From: UBA7985 sp965661545
GTDB taxonomy: Bacteria; Pseudomonadota; Alphaproteobacteria; UBA7985
Direction: 5' to 3'
DNA length: 64,000 nucleotides
Assembly (NCBI GenBank): GCA_965661545.1
Contig: CBFIEF010000003.1
Location: forward strand, 62,001 to 126,000
Shown here: in pieces, positions 1 through 8,498 of the stretch
How the letters are laid out: each line of letters begins with the position of its first letter
Numbering within the stretch: the stretch's first letter is position 1
Notes under the pieces: model-generated
What the model was told of the DNA's origin: nothing
What the model saw: only the letters and a program-made list of their open reading frames with translations
Database searches by the model: none
Translations under genes and position numbers: made by a program

Positions 1-1008
1 ATTGCCTGAACCAGCTTCACCGTACTGGGCCATAACCGCATCAAACTGCCGGCAGCCGCGGACTTGCTCAGAGATGTTGGTCAGCAGGGCAAGACGCTGT
101 TGCGCGATGGGGTTGCTGAGATCGTCAGGCAGGTGAACGAACAACTGCCGCAGCGCCGCAATGGTCCGCGATGAGGCGGCACCGATAGGGCGGCGGGCAA
201 GAATGCCCATGATGTAATAGCCTTCATCCGTGCGGATGGGCGTTTCGGTGATGTTGCCAGGTCGCAAGTTTGCCATGCCAGCCTCTAAATCTGCATCCAG
301 CGAGCCTTCCGGCACCCAGCCGCGTGACCCACCAACCCCAGCCGTTGCGGCATAGGAATACTGCTGCGCCAGCTTGCCAAAGTCGGTGCCCTGCTGCAGT
401 TGCTCAATGAGCTGTGTGGCCTGCTGACGAACTTGCGCTTCTGAAGACTGGCGCCCAAAGGGCAAGAAGATTTCGACAAGCTGCCGCTCAGACCGACCCC
501 GCAGGGCGTTGATCCGGTTGACCTCGGCCAGAAGCTCCTTGTCCGAGATTTCCACGTCGGGAATGACCTGCCGTTGACTGATCGCATTGATGGCGATTTG
601 AGCGCGGATTTGCTCTTGCATGGTTGCTGCGGGTACGCCCGATTGACGGATCAGCGCTTCAAACCCTTCGCGATCAAGCTTGTTTTGTGTCGCAATACTG
701 TCAAAGGCATCGAGGACGAATTTTTCGCGAATATCGATTTGCAGGCGTTTGACTTCCTGCAACCGGATTTTGTCAGCAACCAGCTTGTCCAGCACCTGTG
801 GCGCGAGCGCCAAACGGCGCTCGGTGGTGTTTGGTACTTCTGCAACCATGATCGCTAAGTTGATGCGATAGGCCAGATCCACATCTGTGATGATGTCATC
901 ATTCACAACCGCCAATACGCGAACAGACGATTGCTGCGCGCCAGCGGAAGAAAAGCCGACAGACGCCAGCAGGCACAGGGAAAGAATGGCGAACCAGTGT
1001 TTAACCAT
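1..1008 (-). CDS. surA: Periplasmic chaperone / peptidylprolyl isomerase SurA, 5' part only
   Basis: The reading frame is open from the ATG at 1008 to the window edge, giving 336 residues of a protein that is usually about 430 long, so the C-terminus is missing. Residues 1-24 form a signal peptide ending at AGAQ. A SurA N-terminal chaperone domain follows, containing VRVLAVVNDDIIT and SGVPAATMQEQIR. A parvulin domain starts near residue 175 with QLVEIFLPF, then has GTDFGKLAQQYS and GGSRGWVPEGSL, which are standard rotamase motifs. SurA assists outer-membrane protein folding in the periplasm. In this class it usually sits with lptD, pdxA and ksgA, which would lie left of position 1; that is inferred. 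A general PpiC/SurA_N protein is the alternative call. Confidence 0.88.
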   Translation of the reverse strand, partial: MVKHWFAILSLCLLASVGFSSAGAQQSSVRVLAVVNDDIITDVDLAYRINLAIMVAEVPNTTERRLALAPQVLDKLVADKIRLQEVKRLQIDIREKFVLDAFDSIATQNKLDREGFEALIRQSGVPAATMQEQIRAQIAINAISQRQVIPDVEISDKELLAEVNRINALRGRSERQLVEIFLPFGRQSSEAQVRQQATQLIEQLQQGTDFGKLAQQYSYAATAGVGGSRGWVPEGSLDADLEAGMANLRPGNITETPIRTDEGYYIMGILARRPIGAASSRTIAALRQLFVHLPDDLSNPIAQQRLALLTNISEQVRGCRQFDAVMAQYGEAGSGN

Positions 1009-1115
1009 GACTGAGAAAGAACCCTTATCTCGGATCAGGATGGAGGGGCTAAATGCAATATGCGACTATAGTCCACAACCCGGGCAAGAATCGAGCCTTA
1101 GACGCGCCTAAACGA

Positions 1116-1811
1116 TCACGAGGCAGCACGTTCTGCGCGGCCCAGTCCATCAAACAGGTCCAAAGTCGCTTCCAACCACGCTTGCACCGGTTCACCACCA
1201 TGTGAGGCCAGGTCGAAGGTGGACGTTGTCCGCACCCACTGGAAGGCACCAAAAGCGATGTAATCCGCATAGGACGGGACGCGTCCGCCGAGCCATTGCT
1301 GGGTTTCCAGCGTCTTTTTCATGGGCATGAGCGCGCCCTTGAGCTGAGCTTTCGCCGCCTCGCCCCCCGCAGAAAACTCTTCCAACGTCATGTTGAACCG
1401 CGTTTCGCGGGACGTGCGGAAGTAGTCGCGGTCTTTTTCCTGCAGGCCGTTGTAGATGTCCAACAGGATGATGCGGATAACCAGCGGATGCAGGGAGAAC
1501 GCCGCCCAGTTGTTGATGAACAGCGCATGCGCTTTACCTTTTTCGCCACCAAACAGGCTTGGGCCTTCTGGAACGGTTTCTTCGAGATGCAGCGCAATGG
1601 CCCAACTCTCGGACAGCACGTCCTCGCCAAACTGCACCGTCGGTACAATCTTGCGCGCACCATCACAGATGCTGGGAATATCGGTGAAGCCAATCTTCTC
1701 AGAGTCGTGGCTCAGCCCTTTGTGCGCCAAAGCCATGGTCGTGCGCCATGCATGGGGGCTGAAACGTGCGCCTTCTGCATTCGTGATGTCGTATGTGGTG
1801 ATCTTGGTCAT
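1116..1811 (-). CDS. Glutathione S-transferase family protein, beta-etherase (LigE/LigF)-like
   Basis: This 231-residue protein has the GST layout of an N-terminal thioredoxin fold and a C-terminal helical domain. The segment SPHAWRTTMALAHKGL at about 18-33 resembles the glutathione-site region of LigE/LigF-type enzymes, which has Ser instead of the Cys or Tyr of other classes. KIVPTVQFGEDVLSESWAIA near residues 54-73 is the cis-Pro and SES-type glutathione-binding segment. LigE/LigF enzymes cleave beta-aryl ethers with glutathione, but most relatives have unknown substrates, so the reaction is not assigned. It begins 10 nt after the stop of the GMC oxidoreductase gene on the same strand, so the two are probably cotranscribed. 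Confidence 0.82.
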   Translation of the reverse strand: MTKITTYDITNAEGARFSPHAWRTTMALAHKGLSHDSEKIGFTDIPSICDGARKIVPTVQFGEDVLSESWAIALHLEETVPEGPSLFGGEKGKAHALFINNWAAFSLHPLVIRIILLDIYNGLQEKDRDYFRTSRETRFNMTLEEFSAGGEAAKAQLKGALMPMKKTLETQQWLGGRVPSYADYIAFGAFQWVRTTSTFDLASHGGEPVQAWLEATLDLFDGLGRAERAAS

Positions 1812-1821
1812 CGTTGCTTTC

Positions 1822-3423
1822 CTATGATGTCGCGCGGATCATGTCCGCAGCCTTTTCGGCGATCATTATCGTGGGGGCATTGGTATTTGCGCCAACCAAG
1901 CGCGGCATGACCGAAGCATCGACAACCCGCAACCCCTCTATCCCTTTGACGCTTAAGTCAGGCAGCAGTGGGGCATTGAGATTATCCGCCGCCCCCATCG
2001 CGACCGTGCTGGTTGGGTGATAGACGGTGTCGGCGGTTTGGCGAACCCACTCGCGCACTTGCTCGCGAGACTGGACATGGGGGCCTGGCGAGATTTCTGC
2101 GCCGCGGTGTCGGTCAAACGCCGGCGCGCCCAACAGCTTGCGGCCCCAATCGGTTGCGGCCATCAGCACATCCATGTCGTGGTCTTCGGGATCCGATAGA
2201 TACTGCGGGTCGATTATGGGCTTGGCCAAGGGATCGGGCGAGGCCAAGCGGATTTCTCCGGTGGATTCAGGATAAAGATTGCAGCAGTGGACACAGAATC
2301 CATAGCCCCAGACAATCTTACGGCCATGATCTTCAATACGTGCTGGCAAAAAATGGAACTGGATGTCGGGAATGTCTTTCTCCGGCGCGGATTTCACAAA
2401 GCCCCCAGCTTCGGCCACGTTAGATGCCAGCGTTCCACCACGCCGGGACAGCCAAAGTCGTGCCCAGTTCAGTCCGCGCAGAGGCATGTCGAAGTTATAA
2501 CCCATGCCGACACCCGTTTTGGCGTGATGCTGAACGATGATGTCGAGGTGGTCGGCCAACCCCTTCCCCACGCCCGGCGCATCGCAAACCACATCGATGC
2601 CCAGCGCGCGCAGCTCCTCTGCCGGACCAACACCGGAGAGAAGCAGCAACTGCGGGCTGTTGATTGCGCCTGCACTGATCAGCACTTCGCGGCGTGCGGT
2701 CACGGTTTGGTCGGCAAGCTCAATCCCCGACGCGCGCCGACCGTCAAAAGTGATGCGTTGGACATGCTGCTTGGTCATGATGTGCAAATTGTCGCGAGCT
2801 TGGACCTCGTCGGACAAATAAGACCGCGCTGAGGAAGCGCGCAGACCCCGGCGGGTGGTGGTCTGGTACAGCCCGATGCCTTCACCGTCTTCGCCATCGT
2901 TGAAATCATCGGTCAGTGGCACTTGGACCTGAGCGCCGGCCTGGACAAAAGCCCGGCTGAGGGGGTTGGGGTCAATGGGGTCAGAAACACTTAGCGGCCC
3001 GCCGATGCCGTGCATCGCATCGGAACCACGCACGTTGTCTTCAGCTTTAATAAAATACGGTAGAACCGAATCGAAGTCCCAGCCTGTGGCGCCAAGGTCG
3101 GCCCAGCCGTCATAATCTGCGCGCATGCCCCGCGCATAGATCATCGCGTTCACAGACGACGAGCCACCCATGATCTTGCCCCGTGGCCAGAACAAGCTGC
3201 GATCCTTCAGATGCGCCTGCGGCGCTGTGTCATAGCCCCATGACAAGTTGGTGAATTTTCCCAGCGCAGCGAGGCCAAAAGGTAAGTGAATCGCGGGGTT
3301 ACGGTCCCTTCCACCGGCCTCAATCAGGCAGACAGTGGTTGCGGGATCAGCGGAAAGGCGGTTGGCGAGCACGCATCCAGCGGACCCAGCACCCACAATT
3401 ACAAAATCAAATTCCACGCCCAT
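1822..3423 (-). CDS. GMC family FAD-dependent oxidoreductase (choline / alcohol dehydrogenase type)
   Basis: The product has 533 residues, the usual length for BetA or AlkJ relatives. The Rossmann dinucleotide motif GAGSAG is at residues 11-16. GMC signature 1 (GGSSSVNAMIYARG) is at 86-99 and signature 2 (GAINSPQLLLLSGVGP) lies near 250-270. The C-terminal catalytic region has YHPTSTVAMG with His at about 469, and GANTNAP with Asn at about 513, matching the active-site His/Asn pair. It oxidises an alcohol to an aldehyde or acid with FAD. The substrate cannot be read from sequence, and choline is unlikely without bet neighbours. It is first in an apparent operon with the GST gene and is divergent from the ABC ATPase gene. 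Confidence 0.92.
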   Translation of the reverse strand: MGVEFDFVIVGAGSAGCVLANRLSADPATTVCLIEAGGRDRNPAIHLPFGLAALGKFTNLSWGYDTAPQAHLKDRSLFWPRGKIMGGSSSVNAMIYARGMRADYDGWADLGATGWDFDSVLPYFIKAEDNVRGSDAMHGIGGPLSVSDPIDPNPLSRAFVQAGAQVQVPLTDDFNDGEDGEGIGLYQTTTRRGLRASSARSYLSDEVQARDNLHIMTKQHVQRITFDGRRASGIELADQTVTARREVLISAGAINSPQLLLLSGVGPAEELRALGIDVVCDAPGVGKGLADHLDIIVQHHAKTGVGMGYNFDMPLRGLNWARLWLSRRGGTLASNVAEAGGFVKSAPEKDIPDIQFHFLPARIEDHGRKIVWGYGFCVHCCNLYPESTGEIRLASPDPLAKPIIDPQYLSDPEDHDMDVLMAATDWGRKLLGAPAFDRHRGAEISPGPHVQSREQVREWVRQTADTVYHPTSTVAMGAADNLNAPLLPDLSVKGIEGLRVVDASVMPRLVGANTNAPTIMIAEKAADMIRATS

Positions 3424-3559
3424 TACTCCCTGTGGACCCTTTGCATTTCAGCTTTAGCACGGCTTAAATGCAGGTGCATGTCTTGCGATTTATCGCAAAC
3501 AGACTTTATTGAGTACCAAACCAGTCTTCTTACCACCCCACTCACGTTCAAGAGCCCGA

Positions 3560-4615
3560 ATGCCCAGCCTCGTCGTCGCCAACATTTCAACCGGTTATAG
3601 TCCGAACCACCCCGTGCTCGACAACCTGTCGCTGCGCGTGGAGGACGGGGGCCGTTTGGCGTTGGTCGGTGCAAGCGGCAGCGGCAAGACCACGCTGTTT
3701 CGTGCAGTCGCGGGCTTTATGGACTTGGCCCAAGGCAGCATCCACGTCGGCGAGCGCGAAGTCAGTGCCCCCGGATTAACCATCAACCCAGAGCGACGCG
3801 GCGTTGGCCTCGTGTTTCAGGATTTGGCGCTGTTCCCGCATATGACGGTCGAGCGCAACATCCGCTATGGTCTCAAAGGGGTCACGGGGCGCGAAGCGGC
3901 GCACCGGATTGATGCGCTGCTGGAGCTGACAGGTCTGCAGGACTTGCGGAACACCCGGCCCGGTGAGTTGTCCGGTGGCCAGCAACAGCGCGTCGCGCTG
4001 GCCCGCGCCTTAGCACCCAAGCCGGGTGTGCTGTTGCTCGATGAGCCCTTCTCGAGCCTCGATCTGGAAACCCGTCTGCGCTTGCTGCAATCGGTGACGG
4101 AGATCCTCGATGCTGAGCGGATGACGGCCCTGCTGGTCACACACGATCAGGGCGAGGCCTTTGCCTTTGCCGACGAAGTTGCTGTCATCGGTAATGGTCA
4201 GGTCGAGCAGTCCGGCGCGCCGGAAAGCCTCTACGCCACCCCCGCCTCCCGCGAAGTGGCCCGCTTTATTGGCGAGGGTTCGTTTCTGCGTGCGGCCTTT
4301 GCGCCCGGTCAAATGACCGTCGAAACCCCCTTTGGCGATGTCATGCCACGATGGGTTCAAGACCCACCCGGCGGACAGGAAGAAATCGACATCCTCATCC
4401 GGCCTGAAGACCTCTCACTGGCCCTGCAAGGCGACGAAGGCACCCACGTTCGCGTGCTCAGCCATCGCTACATGGGGTCGTTTGTGGATTTGATGGTCGC
4501 GCTGGACGATGGCCAGCAGCTGCACTGGCACTCACCAGTGATGACAGCGCCCAGCGCCGGCGCGGATGTCCGCGTGACGCTCAAAGGCGGTCTGTACCCC
4601 GTCTTCCGCCGTTAG
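3560..4615 (+). CDS. ABC transporter ATP-binding protein, FbpC/PotA-like
   Basis: The protein has 351 residues from the ATG at 3560. An upstream TTG at 3509 would add 17 residues without similarity to the fold. Walker A GASGSGKTT is at 37-45, the Q-loop QDLALFP at 87-93, the signature LSGGQ at 137-141, Walker B VLLLDEP at 157-163 and the switch His at 195. A TOBE-like C-terminal domain follows (DILIRPEDLSL near 275), typical of ferric-iron and polyamine importers. It should energise an inner-membrane importer, but no permease or binding protein is adjacent, since both neighbours are unrelated. The missing partners must be elsewhere in the genome or lost. Iron versus another solute cannot be decided. 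Confidence 0.9.
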   Translation: MPSLVVANISTGYSPNHPVLDNLSLRVEDGGRLALVGASGSGKTTLFRAVAGFMDLAQGSIHVGEREVSAPGLTINPERRGVGLVFQDLALFPHMTVERNIRYGLKGVTGREAAHRIDALLELTGLQDLRNTRPGELSGGQQQRVALARALAPKPGVLLLDEPFSSLDLETRLRLLQSVTEILDAERMTALLVTHDQGEAFAFADEVAVIGNGQVEQSGAPESLYATPASREVARFIGEGSFLRAAFAPGQMTVETPFGDVMPRWVQDPPGGQEEIDILIRPEDLSLALQGDEGTHVRVLSHRYMGSFVDLMVALDDGQQLHWHSPVMTAPSAGADVRVTLKGGLYPVFRR

Positions 4616-4618
4616 CGG

Positions 4619-5260
4619 TTAAGTCGCCGCTGCTTGGTCAGTGCCTGCGGGAACGCCAGCGACCACGCCAGGCTGCATATGCGCATCATCGTAGGCTTTG
4701 CGGGCAAAGACTTCGCGCACCATCGGCGCGAAGAACGCCAAATCTTTCATGGGATAGTCGGGGTCAAAGCTTGACTGATCCCACCGTTCACAGAAATCAA
4801 CGCACGATTGGTAGTAGGGGCTGTCCTTGAACTCCTGCCGCTTCTCTGGATCCCAGCCGTAGTGCTCAGCGTAGTACACCATCTGAAAGACACCGTGATG
4901 CTCGACCGTCCAAGAAACCTCGTCACGCACGAAGGGCCGGACGATCTCAGCGGCCATTTTGTCATGGTTCTGCGGCGCTAAACCGTCGCCAATATCGTGC
5001 AGCAAGGCCGCAACGATCCAGTCGATATCTGCCCCGTCGTTCAAGGCCCGCGTCGCCGATTGCAGGCCGTGTTCGAGCCGACTGATTTTGTACCCGGCCA
5101 AAGTCTCATCCCCTTGGCGCGCCAACTCACGAAGAACCCGCTCTCCGGTTTCGTTGAGGAAAGGCTGCTCCAGCGCATGCAGCGCCAGATAATCTTCCTT
5201 TGTGCCGTGCTTCATCTCGGTAAAGGAAACTTCAAAGCCGTCTGGTACAATATCACTCAT
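4619..5260 (-). CDS. HD-domain protein related to PhnZ/TmpB-type oxygenases
   Basis: The 213-residue protein has an HD-type metal site: His64 in ISRLEHGLQ, the His88-Asp89 pair in LLHDIGD, His99 in NHDK, His121 in VEHHG and a late Asp161 in CERWDQ. The spacing, and the H in LEHGLQ before the HD pair, resembles PhnZ and TmpB, mixed-valence di-iron oxygenases that cleave carbon-phosphorus bonds. Other relatives are plain phosphohydrolases. No phnY-like hydroxylase lies next to it. It converges with the ABC ATPase gene 3 nt away and is divergent from the chrA-like gene. Membership of the HD superfamily is clear, but the oxygenase reaction is only a suggestion. Confidence 0.8.
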   Translation of the reverse strand: MSDIVPDGFEVSFTEMKHGTKEDYLALHALEQPFLNETGERVLRELARQGDETLAGYKISRLEHGLQSATRALNDGADIDWIVAALLHDIGDGLAPQNHDKMAAEIVRPFVRDEVSWTVEHHGVFQMVYYAEHYGWDPEKRQEFKDSPYYQSCVDFCERWDQSSFDPDYPMKDLAFFAPMVREVFARKAYDDAHMQPGVVAGVPAGTDQAAAT

Positions 5261-5318
5261 AGTCGGACCTCAGATCATTTGCTAAGCCGACGAATACCAT
5301 TTTCCCAAGGCGCAGGTC

Positions 5319-6626
5319 ATGTCCGAAAACGTCAAATCTTCCCCCACATCCTCGGATTTAATTCAGACCTATGCGCGGCTTGGACTGACGTCCTTTGGCG
5401 GCCCCGTCGCCCACATCGGCTACTACCGTGAAGCCTTCATCGCAAAAACCAGCTGGATGGATGACGACGCCTTTGCTGAACGACTGGCGTTGTGCCAAGC
5501 GCTGCCCGGACCGACCAGCAGTCAGATGGCCTTTGCTTGCGCATGGAAAATGTCTGGGAGCCTGGGCATGGCCTTTCTGTGCCTGAGCCTGTTTCTCATT
5601 CCTTCAGTGGTGATTTTGCTGGCCTTGGGCCTGTTCTTTGTCGCCACAGCAGGCGGTAGTCTTGGGGGCGGCTTTCTGCAATCGTTCATGGCGCATCTGG
5701 CAGACTGGATGACTCCCTTGGTCGTCGCCGTGATTTCCTACGCCACCATCGGCATGTTCAAATCGCTGTCCTTTGGCCTGACCCGCCGATGGATCACAGT
5801 CCTATCGTTCGTCATGATACTGCTGCTGATGGGTGTGGATCGCCTGCCTGAAGGCGACCTTGGACCCCTGCGGACCGTGGTCAACATCGTGCCTATCATC
5901 TTTGGCGCACTCATGGGGTTGGCTTTGCTGCGTAACGACAGCGTGGTCACATCCACCGCTGCCGCCCCTACGAGAACCAGTGCAAGCCGCAGCATGGTCT
6001 GGCTGTGCGCGCTGGCGTTTTTCGTCCTTCTGGCCGTATCGCTTGTGATTATCCTATTCGAGCTGGGGCCCTTCCCTGTGCAGCTATTGGCAGGCTTCTA
6101 TGAAGCAGGATCTTTGGTGTTTGGCGGCGGGCATGTGGTTCTGCCCCTGCTCAATGATGTGTTGGTTGAGCCAGATCTGGTGCCCGAAAGTGCCTTTCGC
6201 ACCGGCTACGGTTTTGCCCAAGCCATCCCCGGCCCCGTCTTCGCCGTGGCCGCGTTTCTGGGCGGGCAAGTTGGCGGGCTAAGCGGTTTGGTGCTCGGAA
6301 TCCTCGGCACCGTCGCGATCTTCCTGCCTGGCCTGTTGCTGGTAATGGCGGTGGTGCCGTTGTCGGCCAACCGCTCCGAAAACCGAGCCTACAAAGCCGC
6401 CCTCGCTGGGGTAAACGCCGCCGTCGTGGGGGTGCTCGGGGCTACGGCGTTTTCACTGTTCTTCCTGCTTTGGGAGCCGGGGATCCTCATTCAACAATCC
6501 AGCGACACCACTGCCTATGTCGCCGCCGCGCTGCTTGGTCTGTTCTTCCTGTGGGTCTTGCGCCTGCCGCCGCTGATTCTCATCGCCCTGACGCTGTTCG
6601 CCGCTCTGTTGACCACGCTCCTCTGA
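5319..6626 (+). CDS. chrA: Chromate-type transporter, ChrA (CHR) family, two-domain form
   Basis: The product is a 435-residue integral membrane protein made of two homologous CHR halves. The first half begins with YARLGLTSFGGPVAHIGYY and contains LCQALPGPTSSQMAFACAW. The second half repeats the pattern with AGSLVFGGGHVVLPLL and GFAQAIPGPVFAVAAFLGG. FGGP/FGGGH and the xxPGP motifs are diagnostic for the family. Long bidomain members export chromate using the membrane potential, but many family members have untested substrates. A central segment near residues 210-225 rich in Ala, Thr and Ser links the halves. It is divergent from the HD-domain gene and stands 80 nt before fabA. Confidence 0.92.
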   Translation: MSENVKSSPTSSDLIQTYARLGLTSFGGPVAHIGYYREAFIAKTSWMDDDAFAERLALCQALPGPTSSQMAFACAWKMSGSLGMAFLCLSLFLIPSVVILLALGLFFVATAGGSLGGGFLQSFMAHLADWMTPLVVAVISYATIGMFKSLSFGLTRRWITVLSFVMILLLMGVDRLPEGDLGPLRTVVNIVPIIFGALMGLALLRNDSVVTSTAAAPTRTSASRSMVWLCALAFFVLLAVSLVIILFELGPFPVQLLAGFYEAGSLVFGGGHVVLPLLNDVLVEPDLVPESAFRTGYGFAQAIPGPVFAVAAFLGGQVGGLSGLVLGILGTVAIFLPGLLLVMAVVPLSANRSENRAYKAALAGVNAAVVGVLGATAFSLFFLLWEPGILIQQSSDTTAYVAAALLGLFFLWVLRLPPLILIALTLFAALLTTLL

Positions 6627-6706
6627 GTCGCCGTTTCTTGGCTATGAGACTCAGGCGATCCTGCTAAGGTGCGCGGCAGTTATTGTTGCTTGCAGGAGCC
6701 CGTATC

Positions 6707-7225
6707 GTGGAACCCAAAACCGAATCTTTCAGCTACGAGCAGTTGCTCGAGTCGTCCCGTGGGGAGCTGTTTGGCCCCACCAACGCTCAGCTCCCTGCGC
6801 CGCCTATGCTGATGTTCGATCGCATCACCAAAATCTCCAACGAAGGCGGAGAGTTCGGCAAGGGCGAGATCATCGCTGAGCTGGATATCAAAGATGACCT
6901 ATGGTTCTTCGACTGTCACTTCATCGGCGACCCGGTCATGCCCGGCTGTCTGGGCCTAGACGCCATGTGGCAGTTGGTGGGGTTCTACCTCGGTTGGACC
7001 GGTGGTGAAGGTAAGGGCCGCGCTCTGGGTTCTGGTTCGGTGAAGTTCACCGGACAGGTGACCAAGGACGTCGAACTGGTCAAATACACCATTCAAATGA
7101 AGAAGGTGATCCGTCGCGGTATTAACCTTGGCATCGCCAACGCCAAGCTCGAGGCCGATGGCCGCGAGATTTACACCTGCGAAGACCTCCGCGTAGGTTT
7201 GTTCACATCTCTGTCTCAATTCTAA
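6707..7225 (+). CDS. fabA: 3-hydroxydecanoyl-[ACP] dehydratase/isomerase FabA
   Basis: The protein has 172 residues from the GTG at 6707, the same length as E. coli FabA. This start is chosen because AGGAG sits 8 nt upstream and the N-terminus then aligns; a TTG at 6683 would extend it without support. The catalytic His71 lies in DCHFIGDPVMPG and Asp85 in LGLDAMWQL. FabA dehydrates 3-hydroxydecanoyl-ACP and isomerises the trans-2 product to cis-3-decenoyl-ACP, the branch point of anaerobic unsaturated fatty acid synthesis in the cytoplasm. fabB follows after 28 nt, so the two form the usual operon. The fabI gene often found third in this class is absent here. Confidence 0.98.
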   Translation: MEPKTESFSYEQLLESSRGELFGPTNAQLPAPPMLMFDRITKISNEGGEFGKGEIIAELDIKDDLWFFDCHFIGDPVMPGCLGLDAMWQLVGFYLGWTGGEGKGRALGSGSVKFTGQVTKDVELVKYTIQMKKVIRRGINLGIANAKLEADGREIYTCEDLRVGLFTSLSQF

Positions 7226-7253
7226 GCTCACTCAGCCGAAGGAAGCCCAGCTC

Positions 7254-8498
7254 ATGGCCATGCGTCGCGTCGTCGTTACCGGTCTCGGTATCGTTTCCAG
7301 CATTGGAGTCGGCAAAGATGCCGTCACTCAGTCCCTCCGAAACGCCACATCCGGGATTGTGCTACAGCCCGATTACGTTGAGCGCGGCTTTCGCTCGCAA
7401 GTGGCTGGGACGATTAAAACTGAGCTCGAAGACCACATCGACCGCCGCGCTTTGCGCTTTATGGGGCCACCAGCGGGCTATGCCTACATCGCTATGCAAG
7501 AAGCTTTGGCCGATTCTGGGATGGAAGAAGCCGACTACGCTGAGAACGATCGTGTCGGCCTGATCATCGGCTCCGGTGGTCCGTCGATGAAGTGGCAGAC
7601 CTACGCGATGGAAACCGCAGCGGAAAAAGGTGTGAAGCGCATCGGTCCGTTCAACGTGCCAAAGGTCATGTCCTCGACCTGTTCCGCTGTGCTCTCGACG
7701 CTGTTCAAGATCCACGGCCACAACTACTCCATCACCTCCGCCTGCTCGACTTCGGCGCATTGCATCGGTCACGCAGCCGAGCTGATCCAGTTTGGTAAGC
7801 AGGACGTGGTCTTCGCCGGTGGCGGAGAGGAAGAACACTGGTCGCTGTCCATGAGCTTCGATGCCATGGGCGCCATGAGCTCCAAGTACAACGAAACCCC
7901 AGATCGAGCGTCCCGCGCCTTTGACAAGGACCGCGACGGCTTCGTGATTTCCGCCGGTGGCTCCGTTCTGGTGTTGGAAGAATACGAGCGGGCCAAGGCA
8001 CGCGGCGCGAAGATTTATGCCGAAATCGTCGGCTACGGCGCGACCTCGGACGGCCATGACATGGTGGCGCCCTCAGGCGAAGGCGCAATGCGATGCATGC
8101 GCCAAGCTCTGGCGGGCTTCGATGACCGCGCGATCAAGGCTTCGGATGTGCAGTACATCAACGCACACGGCACCTCGACACCGGTTGGTGACGTTGCCGA
8201 ACTGGGCGCGGTAAAGGCTGTATTCGGCGAAGGCTCAACCCCAGCTGTTGGCTCAACCAAGTCACTGACGGGTCACGCACTGGGCGCGGCTGGGTCAAAC
8301 GAGAGCATCTACTCCCTGCTGATGATGGAAGGCGGCTTCCTCGCGCAATCCCCGAACATCGACGAACTCGATGAAGCGACAGCAGGCGTGGATATCCTCA
8401 CCGCTCAGCGCGAGCTGGACGTGCACACGGCGCTTTCCAACTCCTTCGGCTTCGGCGGCACCAATGCGTCGCTGATATTCTCCAAGGCGCTGCTCTAA
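7254..8498 (+). CDS. fabB: 3-oxoacyl-[ACP] synthase I FabB
   Basis: The 414-residue protein is a full-length beta-ketoacyl-ACP synthase. The nucleophile Cys164 lies in TSACSTSAHC. The catalytic histidines lie in NAHGTSTPVGD and in KSLTGHALGAAGS. FabB elongates the cis-3-decenoyl-ACP made by FabA, with decarboxylation of malonyl-ACP. It follows fabA directly, which separates it from FabF paralogues. A second ATG lies two codons downstream at 7260; the AAGGAAG ribosome-binding site at about 7240 allows either. Its 3' end overlaps the convergent MFS gene by 4 nt, leaving no room for a separate terminator. Confidence 0.97.
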   Translation: MAMRRVVVTGLGIVSSIGVGKDAVTQSLRNATSGIVLQPDYVERGFRSQVAGTIKTELEDHIDRRALRFMGPPAGYAYIAMQEALADSGMEEADYAENDRVGLIIGSGGPSMKWQTYAMETAAEKGVKRIGPFNVPKVMSSTCSAVLSTLFKIHGHNYSITSACSTSAHCIGHAAELIQFGKQDVVFAGGGEEEHWSLSMSFDAMGAMSSKYNETPDRASRAFDKDRDGFVISAGGSVLVLEEYERAKARGAKIYAEIVGYGATSDGHDMVAPSGEGAMRCMRQALAGFDDRAIKASDVQYINAHGTSTPVGDVAELGAVKAVFGEGSTPAVGSTKSLTGHALGAAGSNESIYSLLMMEGGFLAQSPNIDELDEATAGVDILTAQRELDVHTALSNSFGFGGTNASLIFSKALL

